Positions 47,281 to 58,499 of a stretch of DNA of 64,000 nt are shown here, one piece after another. The notes beneath the pieces were generated by a model. It saw only the letters and a program-made list of their open reading frames with translations, had not been told where the DNA came from and did not search any database. The stretch's first letter is position 1, and every line of letters starts with the position of its first letter. Source of the DNA: Enoplolaimus lenunculus (taxonomy: Eukaryota; Nematoda; Enoplea; Enoplida; Thoracostomopsidae); the NCBI GenBank assembly GCA_030248215.1, contig JASANG010002249.1, forward strand, positions 1 to 64,000. Reading direction: 5' to 3'. A program made the position numbers and the translations under genes.

Positions 47281-49580
47281 ATAGCGGAATTTACTAGCCG
47301 CTATACAGGAGAGGCTGCACTTCACTCCTGTTGTTAAGTTCTCCATCTTAGAAAATTGGAAACCCCTGTACTATATATACGTTGGCCCCTAAAAGCCTAA
47401 GCATGCACCATTACCGGTTAAATCTATGCTAAACCCAAATCTGTTCCTAAAGCTTAGACTAAACCTAAGCCTAAACGTAAGCCAATGCCTAAGCCTAAGC
47501 CAACATGCAGCCCAAGGGTCATTTAAGATCTAGTCGAAGGTACATCTAAAAGTCTTTATACAAGCTTACGCTAGATCCTGAGCGTAAACGTCTAATTTTA
47601 AACCAAAGCCTAAAGACGGATTCTTGCCTAATTCTAAACATAAAGGCGGAGCCTTGCCTAAACTTATACCTAAACATAATTCCAAAGAATTGCTTGCGAT
47701 GAATTTCATTGAAATTACAAAATCCCAAAACCACAAAACTTCACCGGTAACAAAAGTTATCGATTTTTAGCTGGGACGGTGCGATTTTAGGACAGCAGTA
47801 AAAGTATACATAGGTCCATTGACCGATAATGCTGTGAGCAGCTATGGACCTGTCATTTTCTGGTGGGGAGGATCCGAGGCGGGATTTATTTTTTATGCTG
47901 TGCCGCATTCAACACCACCCCTCTGACCTGCGACATAGGACCCCATGGTTAAGACACTTTAAAATTATTTCTTCGACATCTGGTGCCTAGATATTGTTTT
48001 GAATCCGTGTTGAACATGTCTAGCATACGCTACATTTTGCATTCCAGCATTGACAATGGTCGGCCCATACTGCCCTACTTGCGTACAGTGAGCGAAGCAA
48101 ACAAAACGCTAGACGTGCACTAGTATCAAGTACAGGGGTCAACAAAACAAATGGAACTCAAGCGTTTAAAGAAAAATTGAGGCTCGGCAACTCAAAAAAC
48201 CCAAAATCGAGTTTCGTATTTTTGAAATAGAAAATGTAATGTTGATCCTTACAATTATAAATAAAATACTGGGCTAAATAAAAATTACCACTTCGAACTT
48301 TTAGTTGTATAAGATTACGCTCATTCTTTATATTCTGAATTAAAGTCAAACTGCTGAGAAAATCTCAGATTACATAAAGTGCCTTTCATGCAATATGCAA
48401 GACCACTATTTAGTTTACAAACAGAAAGATACTTAGCTAGTGCTGCAACTTTATAATTATTTGCCATTGTCAGTGTAGCATGTTAGGTTGTTTATCCGCA
48501 CGTCTTTTGTTTGTGAAGTTGAATATTCTAGGCACAAAGGGGCAATAAGCCACTAATAATTACCAATATATAAAAAATTACAAATTACGAGAAAATTTAA
48601 CCTCTGAGATAAATATCCGTAATTTATTTTGTAGCGAAATGAATTGCTGTTTCATGCGGTTACAATCGGTAATTTACCAATAAACCCCGCAAGAGAATTC
48701 CGCATAAAAAAGGTACCGTCTTTGAGCAAGAGTATTTCACTAAATTTGTTTATTTGCTGGAGGTGGGAGTGCTTTGTAACACTAGGCAAGCTATTTATGT
48801 ATAGAACAAGAAGAGGTGGTCTAAGCACAGAGATTTGGGAACACTACTCGCTACAATGAAAATAGTTGTTTCACAGCTTGACATCAAATCTATTATTCAG
48901 CTGATTCCGAATACGAAAACTGTAGCGGTTTACCATGCCGGCCTAGATAATAGAATCTTTCGCAAACAGTAGTAAAACTATGACTGCTTGGAGCATGGAT
49001 TGTATTCCAGAGCCGTAAAAATTAAAACTTTTCGAAAATATTGCAGTCTGTTTCGCATTAATTTGAAAAATGTAACAGGTGATATCGAACATTGCTAGAC
49101 TAGGTTTCATCAAAGCCCATCTCCATTTCTAAACTTTACCTCATTCATTTTCCCAATATGGCCAAACACGACAGATAGCAATTGTGTCTAGCCGTTAGCT
49201 ACTGCGCGACTACTCTTTTCTGACTGACACATCTCGCAAGGAAAAATTCGATTTTACGAAATTATTATATATGAAACGAGAAATTTCATTTTCTGATAAG
49301 CTGTATGCATATGCCGACAATCCAAATAAATCTTTCAAATAGTGCTCATGTTTTGCTGTCACCGGTTTTGTTTCAGCAAACCACTATCAGTTTGCGGAAA
49401 AGTCTTTTTGGCAAGGGTTCTTCAACAGGATAGGACTCCACAGTTAAATATTAGGAAAATCATTCGCTTTTTAGTGGAATTACGCAAGAAATTTAAGGCT
49501 GTTTGGCAGTAAATGAAGATCGATTATTAGTTGGCAGTGTAATGAGATTTATAAAGTCTGCACACTCTATATGCCATCTA
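47281..49580. other. Gene-free interval
   Basis: Telomere-like CCTAAGCCTAAGC blocks lie near 47395-47510, probably a remnant of a family A or B element. No frame in the interval has domain or splice support, including those at 48158 and 48644. Confidence 0.4.
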
Positions 49581-49583
49581 TTC

Positions 49584-49604
49584 TGTCTATCTATCTATCT
49601 ATCT
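49584..49604. repeat. (CTAT)n microsatellite
   Basis: About five CTAT units, immediately left of the foldback element at 49617. Confidence 0.9.
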
Positions 49605-49616
49605 AGTGTTATATAA

Positions 49617-49790
49617 ATGGCGTAAAACTACCTATATATATTTCCCGAAGTTAAGTGAAACCTAAATTTTAAAATGTCGATGTTGATTGCAGCGCAACTA
49701 GAATCAGGCTAAAATAGTTACTTTGTTCTGAATCGGATTTAGAAATTTAGGTTTCAGATACCTTCGGGGAACATAGGTAGTTTGCGCCAT
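49617..49790. mobile_element. Foldback element with about 45-base inverted arms
   Basis: The left arm ATGGCGTAAAACTACCTATA..TTCCCGAAG..TGAAACCTAAATTT pairs with the right arm AAATTTAGGTTTCA..CTTCGGGGAA..TAGGTAGTTTGCGCCAT. Only about 70 bases separate the arms. No coding capacity. It lies shortly upstream of MED28 exon 1. Confidence 0.82.
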
Positions 49791-49956
49791 GTATGTAAAA
49801 TTGGCTTTTGAAATTCAATAGAGATTGAGTTTTCACATTGGAGTTCGATATTTAAATATCTGCAATTGCAATATAAACAAACACATGAAATACGTAGCTA
49901 ATAGAACAGGTCAAATTCGTGTATACAGAGAGTACTTTCATAACCTATTAACTTTT

Positions 49957-52900
49957 ATGGGTGATGCTCAACTACTCAAGGACTTTAAATCAGCGGTGCA
50001 CGCATGCTTAGGAAATTTTGTATCCAGTACTGACACGGCTGTGGCGACGTTAGAAGAACAACGAGCAAGCGTCGAACAATGTTCCAAACGGTTATGTAGG
50101 TTTACTTATATTTATTTACTTGTTCCAAGTGCTAGAAATTATCGTTGACTAGTACGTATTTTTGATAAGTGAATTAGTATTAGAGATGTGTCCTGCCCTA
50201 CGTTTACAAATTTCGGTTGTGAATGGTTCTACTACGTTTTTGTAAATCAGCTGATATTTCATGATACTGTCCTATGAAATCGTTCTTAAAATTGACAAAT
50301 GCATTGATTGAATTTATTAGTTTTGTGTTGAACTAGTTTTTGAGTTCTTACACATCATAAGGAACGGCTTATATATGTATATACATATATAGTTTTTAGT
50401 TGTAGCTTTTTTGTTTTAGCTGACAAAAATAAAGCGCTAGACGTGTTTTTCGTGAAAACGTATTTATTGATGGCAAAGTATCATCCTGAAATGGTACTTG
50501 AAGAAGAGATTTGTGATATGGAGCAGGTAGTTTGTTTATCATATATGGCCAGAATCTATCGGTTTTTTACATCATAACCACAATTTATTTGTTGGATGGC
50601 AGGGATGGACGGTCTCGGTAAGTCTGGAGATCGTGCTGTCCTCGGTCTTGCTTTTTCTAAGTCTCGGTGGTTTGCAAATCGAGACCAAAGAGGTGACAAA
50701 GCGATGAATAATTGCTGTCAGCTGAGCTCGTTCAAGTTACAGAAAACACGTAGCAATGTTTTTCTCATAGTTTGGACTAAATGTATATACGTGAACCACT
50801 TAAAATAGGGTATATACTTGTTTACTTCTCACCACACTGACTGTTTTAATAGAAGGGTCAAGTTCCCCTAAAGCGATAATTTTATTGCACTATGACATTT
50901 ATGGCTTATACTCAGGTTTAGGTTTCAGCATAGGCATAGTCCATGCTCGTGAGGAAGGAAACAAGTAAATAAAATTGCACAGCAAAAGCACAGTGAATGA
51001 GCTGTTTACAGAATTGATCACCAAGTAATGTTTTCATTAATATTGGCACTGAGCGTCGCATATAATCCGCTTAAGTTTATTTTTATATGCGCGCAACGTC
51101 AGTTATAATTCGATTTGGTAATAATTTTGTGAAAGTTTTCAACTGTTGCGGTTGGGCCACCATTCCTAAGTGATAAATAAAGTAAAAAAATAAGGTTCGG
51201 CGATGATTTATATTTGTTTTATTTATGAATTAAATAACAATTCTGAGTAGATGAAAATATTCAAAATTGACCAATACCGCGACCAAAATTCTTGGTGTCG
51301 GTAGGTCTCGGTCTCAATCTCAGTTTCGCTTTGTTCACCTAGACCGCCTATCCTTGTTGGATGGTGCATATTTGCATAACCTGTACAATATAGCAAAGTT
51401 AAGTTTTGTAGCTTCTTAACGTTCTGCTGCATGTTAATGATTTGTTATCAGGAAATACTTCGCAAGGAAGCACTAATTGACAAACAACAACGAAAGATGT
51501 TGTCATGGATGAGTTTGTTAAAACCGGAAGGAAATGCGCCTGTTAATTCTGCTGAGGTGAGCATTTTTATTAGTATATGTTTGCTCTCGTTTAAAAATTT
51601 GCTAATACTCAAAAAGTGAGACCGCTTATCTTCGCGGTTGTTGGAGTGTTCGCTCTTGGCTCTATTCGACTGATTGTCTTAAATCTGAATGCATACAGAA
51701 TGACAGATTGTGCATACTTGAACTTGGTCCAAAGCGACAAATTATTATTTTTAGACAAAACAAACGCCTCGCAAATAGTGGAACACTGTTGATGGAACGT
51801 GTGGTCTTAGCTTCAACAGAAACAGTGGATTTTGTACTATTATGTAGCCGAGTTCGTAAGAGATCAGTAAAATGATTGGTTGTCAACGATTTTGTATTTA
51901 TTTATGAACTGTTCAAGGGACTACCTACCGAGAAAGACAGTGTTAACAATTAGGGATGTGCCGATACCAAAATTTTTACCGATGACGATGCCGATGCCAA
52001 TTCATATTTTGAAATTTTGTCGATGCTGATTTGAGTTACATCATTTTTAAACGTCTTGCTCTAATTAAAATCGTAATCTGTAAAGTAGGGCGGTAGGAGT
52101 CCCGATAATGCGTATTAACAGACCAAAAATTGTTGCTTTTTCTGTGTCCAATAAAGTTGTGGTAGATTCTTCTTAGACATGTTTTTAAAAAGTTGATGAT
52201 AGTAAAAAGCTGGTTATAATTGTGTAATCGGTTCCCTTTTTTGTTTTCAATTTTGGGGTTTGATTGATAGTTAACGTTTTCTTACATGAATATTTTCAAT
52301 TTCACATGAGATGTAATTTCAAGGTAAGACTGGATCCCCAGTGTCACGGGTGGGAAGCGTTTAGGATGACCACGAGCTATTGGGGCTTGACGCTCGAGCG
52401 AGAAGAAGCTTTCATATTTTGGGAGATTTTGTACTGCGCATACGTGTTAGAATTGTTAAACACAGCGACCCATGTAAACATCAGGGACGGAACGTTTTCT
52501 GTGGGACTAGAATAGAGGGCCCATGTAAAGGTCAGGGGCGGAACGTTTTTCTGTGGGACTTCAATAGAATAAGCTTAAGCTTTAGACTATTTTTTGTGGT
52601 CGTAGACGTACACTTAAGCTTAGGAGTATATTAGACTTAGGAATATGCTTATAATACTGTTCCGTCCCTGTTCTTTACATTAGCCAACAGTGCTCACAGT
52701 GTCTGTATTGCTTGTATATTATTTTGCATTTAGTTGTTCATAGTATACTCGGCCATGTTACTTTTATTGGCGTCCAGGTTTCTGGTGGGTCTATAAAAAG
52801 AATTGGTTTAGATTCTAGATTACATTTGTAAATTAGGCTTAGACTTAGGGTTAGGAATACGCTTAATGTACTGTTATGTCTCTTAAAGTAACGTTGGCTG

Positions 52901-53150
52901 TATACTGTATGAGAGAAAGGGTTAAATAAACTTTTTATTGTGTTTTTTTATTGTGTTTTCTGTGTTGTATATTGGTTGATAAAGTAATTTTGTTGGAGCG
53001 AATCAAATTAGCCGGGGAGCAGGGTATAATTCTGTACTTTGCCAAGTAATTCTCTGATAGAACACTGTTATTTCGTTATTGCAGCCAACAGTTTTTAACC
53101 GCAGTTTGTATTATTGGATAGACTTGCTAGGACACATATTGCTCCAGTAA
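49957..53150 (+). CDS. MED28: Mediator complex subunit 28, about 138 aa
   Basis: Exons: 49957-50095, 50420-50526 and 51452-51556, joined in frame at GT..AG. A probable last exon is 53085-53150 ending in TAA. Alternatively, exon 3 reads on to a TGA at 51617-51619. MED28 is a small coiled-coil head-module subunit linking transcription factors to RNA polymerase II. Family matches: FKSAVHACLGNFV (helix 1, like LESSFEACFASLV in vertebrates); SVEQCSKRL; ALDVFFVKTYLLMAKYHPE (like TECFFLQKRLQLSVQKPE); and EILRKEALIDKQQRKMLSW (like ELQRKDALVQKHLTKLRHW). It lacks the Pro-rich N-terminus of vertebrate MED28 and is shorter. The start MGDAQLLKDF was chosen by comparison with the family; an ATG 24 codons upstream is also in frame. 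The last exon is the weakest part of the model. Confidence 0.82.
51900..52090. mobile_element. Fragment of the TAGGGATGTGCCGAT element family with flank
   Basis: TAGGGATGTGCCGATACC with preceding GAACTGTTCAAG..CAGTGTTAACAAT is the reverse complement of 63230-63420. The two share not only the element end but also about 55 bases of neighbouring sequence, so a larger unit was copied. It lies in a MED28 intron. Confidence 0.65.
52466..52686. mobile_element. Family A miniature element, copy A4, with duplicated left end
   Basis: Two left ends follow each other, ACCCATGTAAACATCAGGGA at 52468 and GCCCATGTAAAGGTCAGGGG at 52519. A single right end GTCCCTGTTCTTTACATTAG lies near 52664-52683. Between them are GTGGGACT and TTAAGCTTTAG shoulders and a short TTAGGC-like core. 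It lies in the last MED28 intron. Confidence 0.78.
52750..52899. mobile_element. Family B miniature element, copy B2
   Basis: CGGCCATGTTACTTTTATTG at the left and TTAAAGTAACGTTGGCTG at the right are inverted ends. GTTTCTGGTGGGTCTATAAA is shared with copy B1. The core is a short TTAGGC-like run. Confidence 0.72.
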
Positions 53151-54142
53151 GTTACAGCAGCAGTAGTAAGCAGGGTCAGTAGTAGAGATGTAGACCGGAT
53201 AGGTATAGTATATCAGGGTTTCCACGGAATCCTTATTTCGGTTGAAATTGTGCCAAACTTTTTGTTCTAATTCCGGCCGCACGTTATCCTTATGTCAGAA
53301 ATTTCGGCTTTTTCAGCGTTCTTTAACTCTCGAAGAGCTGGTAGCAGTACTGAAGCAAGAACTTTTCTCCGTTTCTTACTAAATGAAATGTAACCTTGTC
53401 CTACATTATCTAAAGGTCGTACGCTTGCGTGTGAAGTTAATCTACAAATGTTAGAACCAATGTTTTCGAAATCTTCCCAAACAATAAAATGTTTATTAAA
53501 ACTTAAATTTCAATTCCGGTTTCGACAAAAAAACTTGAATTCAAACAAATTAAAATCGCGGCTAAATTCCATTCCGGTTGTAACCCTGGAATTTCTCACG
53601 GTCTGGTTCACTGAATAGTGAGGTACGGTTGACGGAATACTGAGCTACGGTTCACAGGCGCACCGAGTCCACACTAAGTAAACACGATTTTACTCACCTC
53701 ACACAACAGGAATGTTGGGAAGCTTTCCAGTTCATTTTCCGTTGTCATTATATACAAAACCTGCAACAGAAGGTCTAGTATGTAATGTAGTAGGGGAACT
53801 TTTTTTAGTTTCAATTAGGAACGCTAAGCCCCAACCCCCCGTACGAAAAGGTTCTCGTACTGGAACGCCTAAACAATTGTTCCGATAATGAATTGTTTAA
53901 AGTTATGGTTTTCCCTCATCCTGCTCAGGGTGTCTTCGAACATGTAGAGTGCTCAGGAAGCAGCAGCCCTCCTGAGAACCCAATTAAGGGAAATTTTTTA
54001 ATCGAAGTTTTCCTTTGTTGGAGGCAAGTGAAAAGCGTCCGTATGTATAGGACGATGAGTGCGTAATAAATTTAGGCAAAATTTTACTTCACTATTCTCC
54101 ATTGGTTGGGGTAAAATTGTTGTAAGCTAAAAATCGTTTAAA
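53151..54142. other. Downstream of MED28, no gene seen
   Basis: A diverged foldback around GGTTTCCACGGAATCCTTAT (53218) and CATTCCGGTTGTAACCCTGG (53571) suggests an old inverted-repeat element at about 53215-53590. The remainder shows no coding sign. Confidence 0.4.
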
Positions 54143-54840
54143 ATGATGCTACATTTTCTATCATATCTGGTGCTGTTTATTTCTTCAATAAGCTTAGGAT
54201 GCGCGGAGATCAAAATTAGCAATTATTAATAATGCTATTTGACTTCCAGCCCATATTTTCAGTGCGCCATTTATATGTGCATAATAATAACAACATTTCA
54301 TCGTATCACATTTACGTCAACTGTGATGACCATCGATATTCGAAACAACGGTGTGGGCAGCTAACTTTTTCACTGTTATGGACTAACAGCGTGACGAATG
54401 GTACTATTTTCAAAAGGTACGTTCACTTGTGTGATTTGATTGGTGCGATCAGAGTAGCTAACATAATCCGAGATTAATCGTTGTTTAAAGATTACGTATT
54501 GGATAATTTAATTAAAAGTTCCAGAAGGCTGAAATATTACAGTTTCGCCGGGATACAGTCGCATATATTGGTTTAACTTCAAATTCTACTGGCACACTTT
54601 GGACTTGTTTAAAAACCTATCGCTAGCATTCCACTGTATTCAGTTGCCGCATATACGAGTAAAATTTGAAACCAGCACACTTCCACACTTATTCGAATGC
54701 AACCACACCACTAGCGGAAAACGTGGGAATATGCGACTCAGCTATTGGAGAGCAGAATGTATGCTGCCGTATACCCGTAGGCTGCTTGCTATGGTCGCCG
54801 CTAGAATATTGGGTTGGGTATGCATGTGGGCATTTGAGTA
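54143..54840 (+). other. Possible orphan secreted-protein locus
   Basis: ATG at 54143 opens a 28-residue frame with a clear hydrophobic signal sequence (MMLHFLSYLVLFISSISLGC). Further on are open stretches with protein-like, Cys- and Trp-containing content: one at about 54264-54416 ending at a good donor (AAAAG|GTACGT), and one at about 54660-54865 (NVCCRIPVGCLLWSPLEYW). No in-frame splice pattern joins them to the signal peptide, and no family is recognised. It may be a rapidly evolving gene, a decayed gene or chance. Confidence 0.28.
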
Positions 54841-55069
54841 AATCGTATAATATAATATGGTGATCGTGTGACAATATTCTAGCGTGTAGCTACCGTCGCC
54901 GATGGTGTTTGGTATACGAGTTAATATCAATGTACAAGTACGTATATGTAAATGTCTGTATTACGCAGAGGGATTTGGTTAAATTATGTTTACTACGTAC
55001 ATGCTTGCCAACGTTTGCGTAATATATATATTTGAGTCTATTGTCCATATGTCCCAAATATCTATCTTA

Positions 55070-55225
55070 GGACCCTTGGCCAGCTCACCTTGCTAGGGGG
55101 CAAAAACTTTTCAGGCGCGGCATTCAAGGGGTTTTAATGACTGATGCAAGTTTTAAAATTTTCTAAGGGGCAAAATTCTCCAGAAGGGGCTGCGCCCCCT
55201 CCCCCTTGTCCCGCTTTGGCTACTG
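55070..55225 (-). mobile_element. Family C miniature element, inverted
   Basis: CTTGGCCAGCTCACCTTGCT at one end and GGGCTGCGCCCCCTCCCCC toward the other, with TTTTAATGACTGATGCAAGT and AAAATTTTCTAAGGGGC between. It is the reverse of 32808-32985. Confidence 0.65.
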
Positions 55226-55929
55226 GTCTGATCTATGTGCAGGCAAACAGGCGGTTCGCTGTGTATAATGCATAAGCGGTGGCGGGCCCACAAGTTCCTG
55301 ACGGGGGTTAGGCACCTAACGCAGCTGTTCCATTAAATCTTAATACAAACTTTAGTTTGGGTTCATGTTGATCTTGGGTTGTCTTGGCCTGAATGTCTCG
55401 CCTTGGATCCGCCAGTGTCCGCAATATTTACATTATCGCGTATTTATTTATGTGTATTGAACATAATGTATGTATGTATTGTTCCCCACTTCAGCATATC
55501 TTGCACACCATAAGCGACACATAAAAGGACTACTTTCTTTCTCGCTACCCTTCGTCTCGCCGTATATGTGGGAGAAAAGCGATCTGTGGCTGACGGATGA
55601 GAGCTGTGGGGTGGCTGTATATGTATTCGGCCGAGGTTTGGAAATTGACATAGTTACTATGTATATGTATGTAAAATTGTATATATACAATATATTTATA
55701 TGTATTCCGACATATATATGTCTTTTATTTTATTGTTAATTTGTGTAGTTTCCATGTGTGTGTATTGTCGCCGCTTTAGTGGGGGTAACGTATGTAGTGT
55801 TTTATGTACGTGGAAAGCCAGTAATATGTGGCAATGTTTTACGAGCGTGAACTGAATTTGTGTTTTGGAGAACGGATACTGTTTAACAAAATCCTCCAAC
55901 GTTGTTAAGCGTTTTCGGATCATCTCAGT
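55226..55929. other. Gene-free interval
   Basis: AT-rich with TATATG-type short repeats at 55650-55720. Open frames at 55448-55923 lack domains and splice support. Confidence 0.35.
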
Positions 55930-57190
55930 TGTGGAGCATCTGCTGGCATTTGCCCAAAAATGTTTAGATTTTGAAATTTTTTTGCATATTTGAGCCCTTT
56001 CGCTTTAATCATTTAATCATTTCACATTGAAATTCGAATTTTCCAAAAACTATATGTCAAAAAGTTTCACAATCATACATATCATTTTCGAGTGATGTTA
56101 AACGATTCGCAGTCGGAACATTAGTTCTCAAGTTATGGTCAAACAGTTGGTTATGTTTTGGTCCTCGGCCAACGGTCTGGGAAGGTGACATATCAGTTAT
56201 TTGACCATAACTCGTAAACTATATAATATTTAGAGTGCGAAAAATTTAACAACGTTCTTCTCAGGTCCGTAAGCTTAAGCGAAGTCGAATGATAGATAAT
56301 TTGTGTAACTTTTGCCAGCGGGTCACACTATTTTCCCGAAGCCTAGCCCACATGGCCCACATCGCGTACAACCGACAAAAAGCCTATGTACCAATTAGAC
56401 CCATCTTAAATCATCACGATCCGGTAGCTAGGGTGCCACCGGATATCCGGTTCCGGTTAATTATCCGGCAGAAACTGATATCTTTATTCGGTTCCGGTAT
56501 CCGGTAAAAACCTACCGGATACCGGATATTTACGGTTGTGGTGCCGAATATCATAAAACGCTTTTTACAAGTAAGCGTCTTTAATATCTGGCTGCGATTA
56601 CACTTTTAAGCAATTCAAGAAGTTCAAGTTTCGATACGTTTTAGCTATTTTTAACTCAAGCGAGCGAGAGTTCAACGCATTTTTGTATTATTTCAGTATA
56701 CCAGAACAGCGGCTATTATAAAGTTTATAACACACGAAAACCTTAAGCACGCTAAAAATACAGCGAAAAATAAATTATTTCAATATATACTATATGCGGT
56801 ATCCGGTTCCTGTTCCGGTACAAAATTTAATATCCGGTTCCGGTATCCGGTAAATTAATATCCGGTCGCACCCTGCCGGTAGCATTTGTTCTCTCATGAC
56901 CTCCGCCGATCATTTCGTCCCCAAATTTTAATTTGTGAAATATTCGATTTGTAAGGTCTCAAGGTCCTTCCTTGGAATCAAACAAATCATTGGTCAAAGA
57001 GTTCGACAAAATGTATATCGTTCTACGCAGCTTGTGAACGTTAGTCGAATAATGCAGCACATTTTTTCGAGATCAGTCAATTAATTACCGACCTAACCAT
57101 AACGTGGTCACCAAGCGTTTGATTGCGGAAAATTTAAAAATCGAAGTTTTCATAGAAATTCAAATTTAGGTGTAAAATAAGTAGTTGGGT
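55930..57190. repeat. Dispersed repeat family P, copy 4, split by a hAT-like insertion
   Basis: The left part (55930-56428) has TTGCCCAAAAATG, CATTTCACATTGAAATTCGA, then TTATGGTCAAACAGTTGG and CAGTTATTTGACCATAACTC. The right part (56884-57190) resumes with CTCATGACCTCCGCCGATCA and a further, diverged set of the same blocks. The interruption is exactly the element at 56429-56875, whose 8-base target duplication interrupts it. Confidence 0.6.
56429..56875. mobile_element. hAT-like non-autonomous element, 447 bases, with 8-base target duplication
   Basis: The ends TAGGGTGCCACCGGATATCC and (complement) CAGGGTGCGACCGGATATTA are inverted repeats. The flanks CCGGTAGC at 56421-56428 and 56876-56883 are identical, the 8-base duplication typical of hAT. 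Multiple CCGGTATCCGG motifs fill both arms. No transposase. The perfect duplication suggests a fairly recent insertion. Confidence 0.9.
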
Positions 57191-57326
57191 AAACGCCGCT
57201 ACGATACATATAAGGTGGGGTGATGGGTTTAGGTGTTCTATATTATTTTAAGATGGTTGGTGTTGCAAATATTGCAACCGCGTTTGCTTCTACTGGTATA
57301 TATAATTAATGTGGGTGTATTAAGAA

Positions 57327-57644
57327 ATGACCGCACAAAACATACCGGCAAAATTTACGCTAACAAAATATCTACGTAGTCAATTGTTGATTGTTCCATC
57401 ATCAGAAGTACCGGATGCATCGTATTTGTTTACACGGAAAAGCTGGCGGCATAATGCAACATACTACGAGTGTAGACGTTGTCGCGAACTGAACAATTAT
57501 AAAGGACACTGCGCACGAGTCACCGTGTCCGATGGGATTATAAAATCTGCCAGTGATGGTGATCATGATTTGCGGTGTTTGCCGATGCCGAACAGCGACA
57601 TTGAGGTAGAAGTGCATGTTTTCGGACCGTTTTTACCAAGTTAA
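57327..57644 (+). CDS. Small FLYWCH-like zinc-binding protein, 105 aa, single exon
   Basis: A complete frame from ATG to TAA, embedded in intergenic DNA. The segment YLFTRKSW..ATYYECRRC....GHCARVTV....GDHDLRC (about residues 33-84) resembles the FLYWCH/WRKY-GCM1 zinc-finger fold: an aromatic-rich N-strand, a YxC motif (C49), a second Cys in an HCAR context (C62) and a His near the end (H80). The classical terminal HxH is not intact, since H80 is followed by D-L-R-C, so the fourth ligand is uncertain. Such domains bind DNA and occur in transcription factors and in MULE-type transposon proteins, so the gene may be host or transposon-derived. No intron, promoter or poly(A) signal was recognised. 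Confidence 0.58.
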   Translation: MTAQNIPAKFTLTKYLRSQLLIVPSSEVPDASYLFTRKSWRHNATYYECRRCRELNNYKGHCARVTVSDGIIKSASDGDHDLRCLPMPNSDIEVEVHVFGPFLPS

Positions 57645-58495
57645 TGAAGATGACGCAGCGCAATGATAGGACCGGTTTTAGTCGGATGATAATTGCTGGA
57701 GCGTTATACACATGTGGAATAGTCGGAGTTTGAATTTTTTGCGTGTTTGTAGTTATGTAAGCTACACCTACAACATACTCTGATCATTTAAGCACCATAT
57801 TTGAATGTTTAAAAAATGATGTTTCGAGGTTCTTTAAAGATGAAACAATTAGCTGATGATTTTCATTCAGATATGAAATCGGGATATCGGAGATTGTGGT
57901 CCTGGTGTTCAGGGTTGCGTATTTTTTAGCGTTGTGACAAATTCATGGTTTTTCTCCAGTGATTTTCTTCAAAATTTATTACATTGTACAGTTTTTCAAG
58001 GGTAAAACCAGATATTTACTCCGTCCGGCATTCGCTTTTACCGGATTTGTATTCTGAAAAGTTTTGAAATAACTATATGTTAAAGTATTATTCAAGAGCC
58101 ATACGCAATTCAGCAGAGGGGCAAAAATGGCCCGAACTTCGAAAAATGTTTAATTTTTCAACATTTCGTTAATTAAACACAAAGAGCATTTGCTAAACAC
58201 GTTTAGTATATACAATTCCATACCTTTTACAGATTTTCCATAACGTCAATCTGATTTTTTCCATAATGTAAACAACTACTAAACCCCATGTGTGTCCATT
58301 GGCTTGGCTGGTCTAACGTGCATCCTAAACATGGTCGTTCTAATCTATATCTCAATTGCGTCACCATTTTTAAAATTTTCCTTTCCTCAATCAGTTGCTA
58401 CGCATCACCTTTCAGTGTCTTGATATCTAATCCAAGCTTTTGGTGCAGTGCTGTCTAAAAATCAACGTTTTCATCATCCATAACATTAAGATGAC
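57645..58495. other. Gene-free interval
   Basis: AT-rich DNA with no frame, repeat or element end that I can delimit. Confidence 0.4.
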
Positions 58496-58499
58496 TCAT

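Noticed and set aside
46904-47284. 126-residue frame
   Set aside because: It runs along the family M tandem units.
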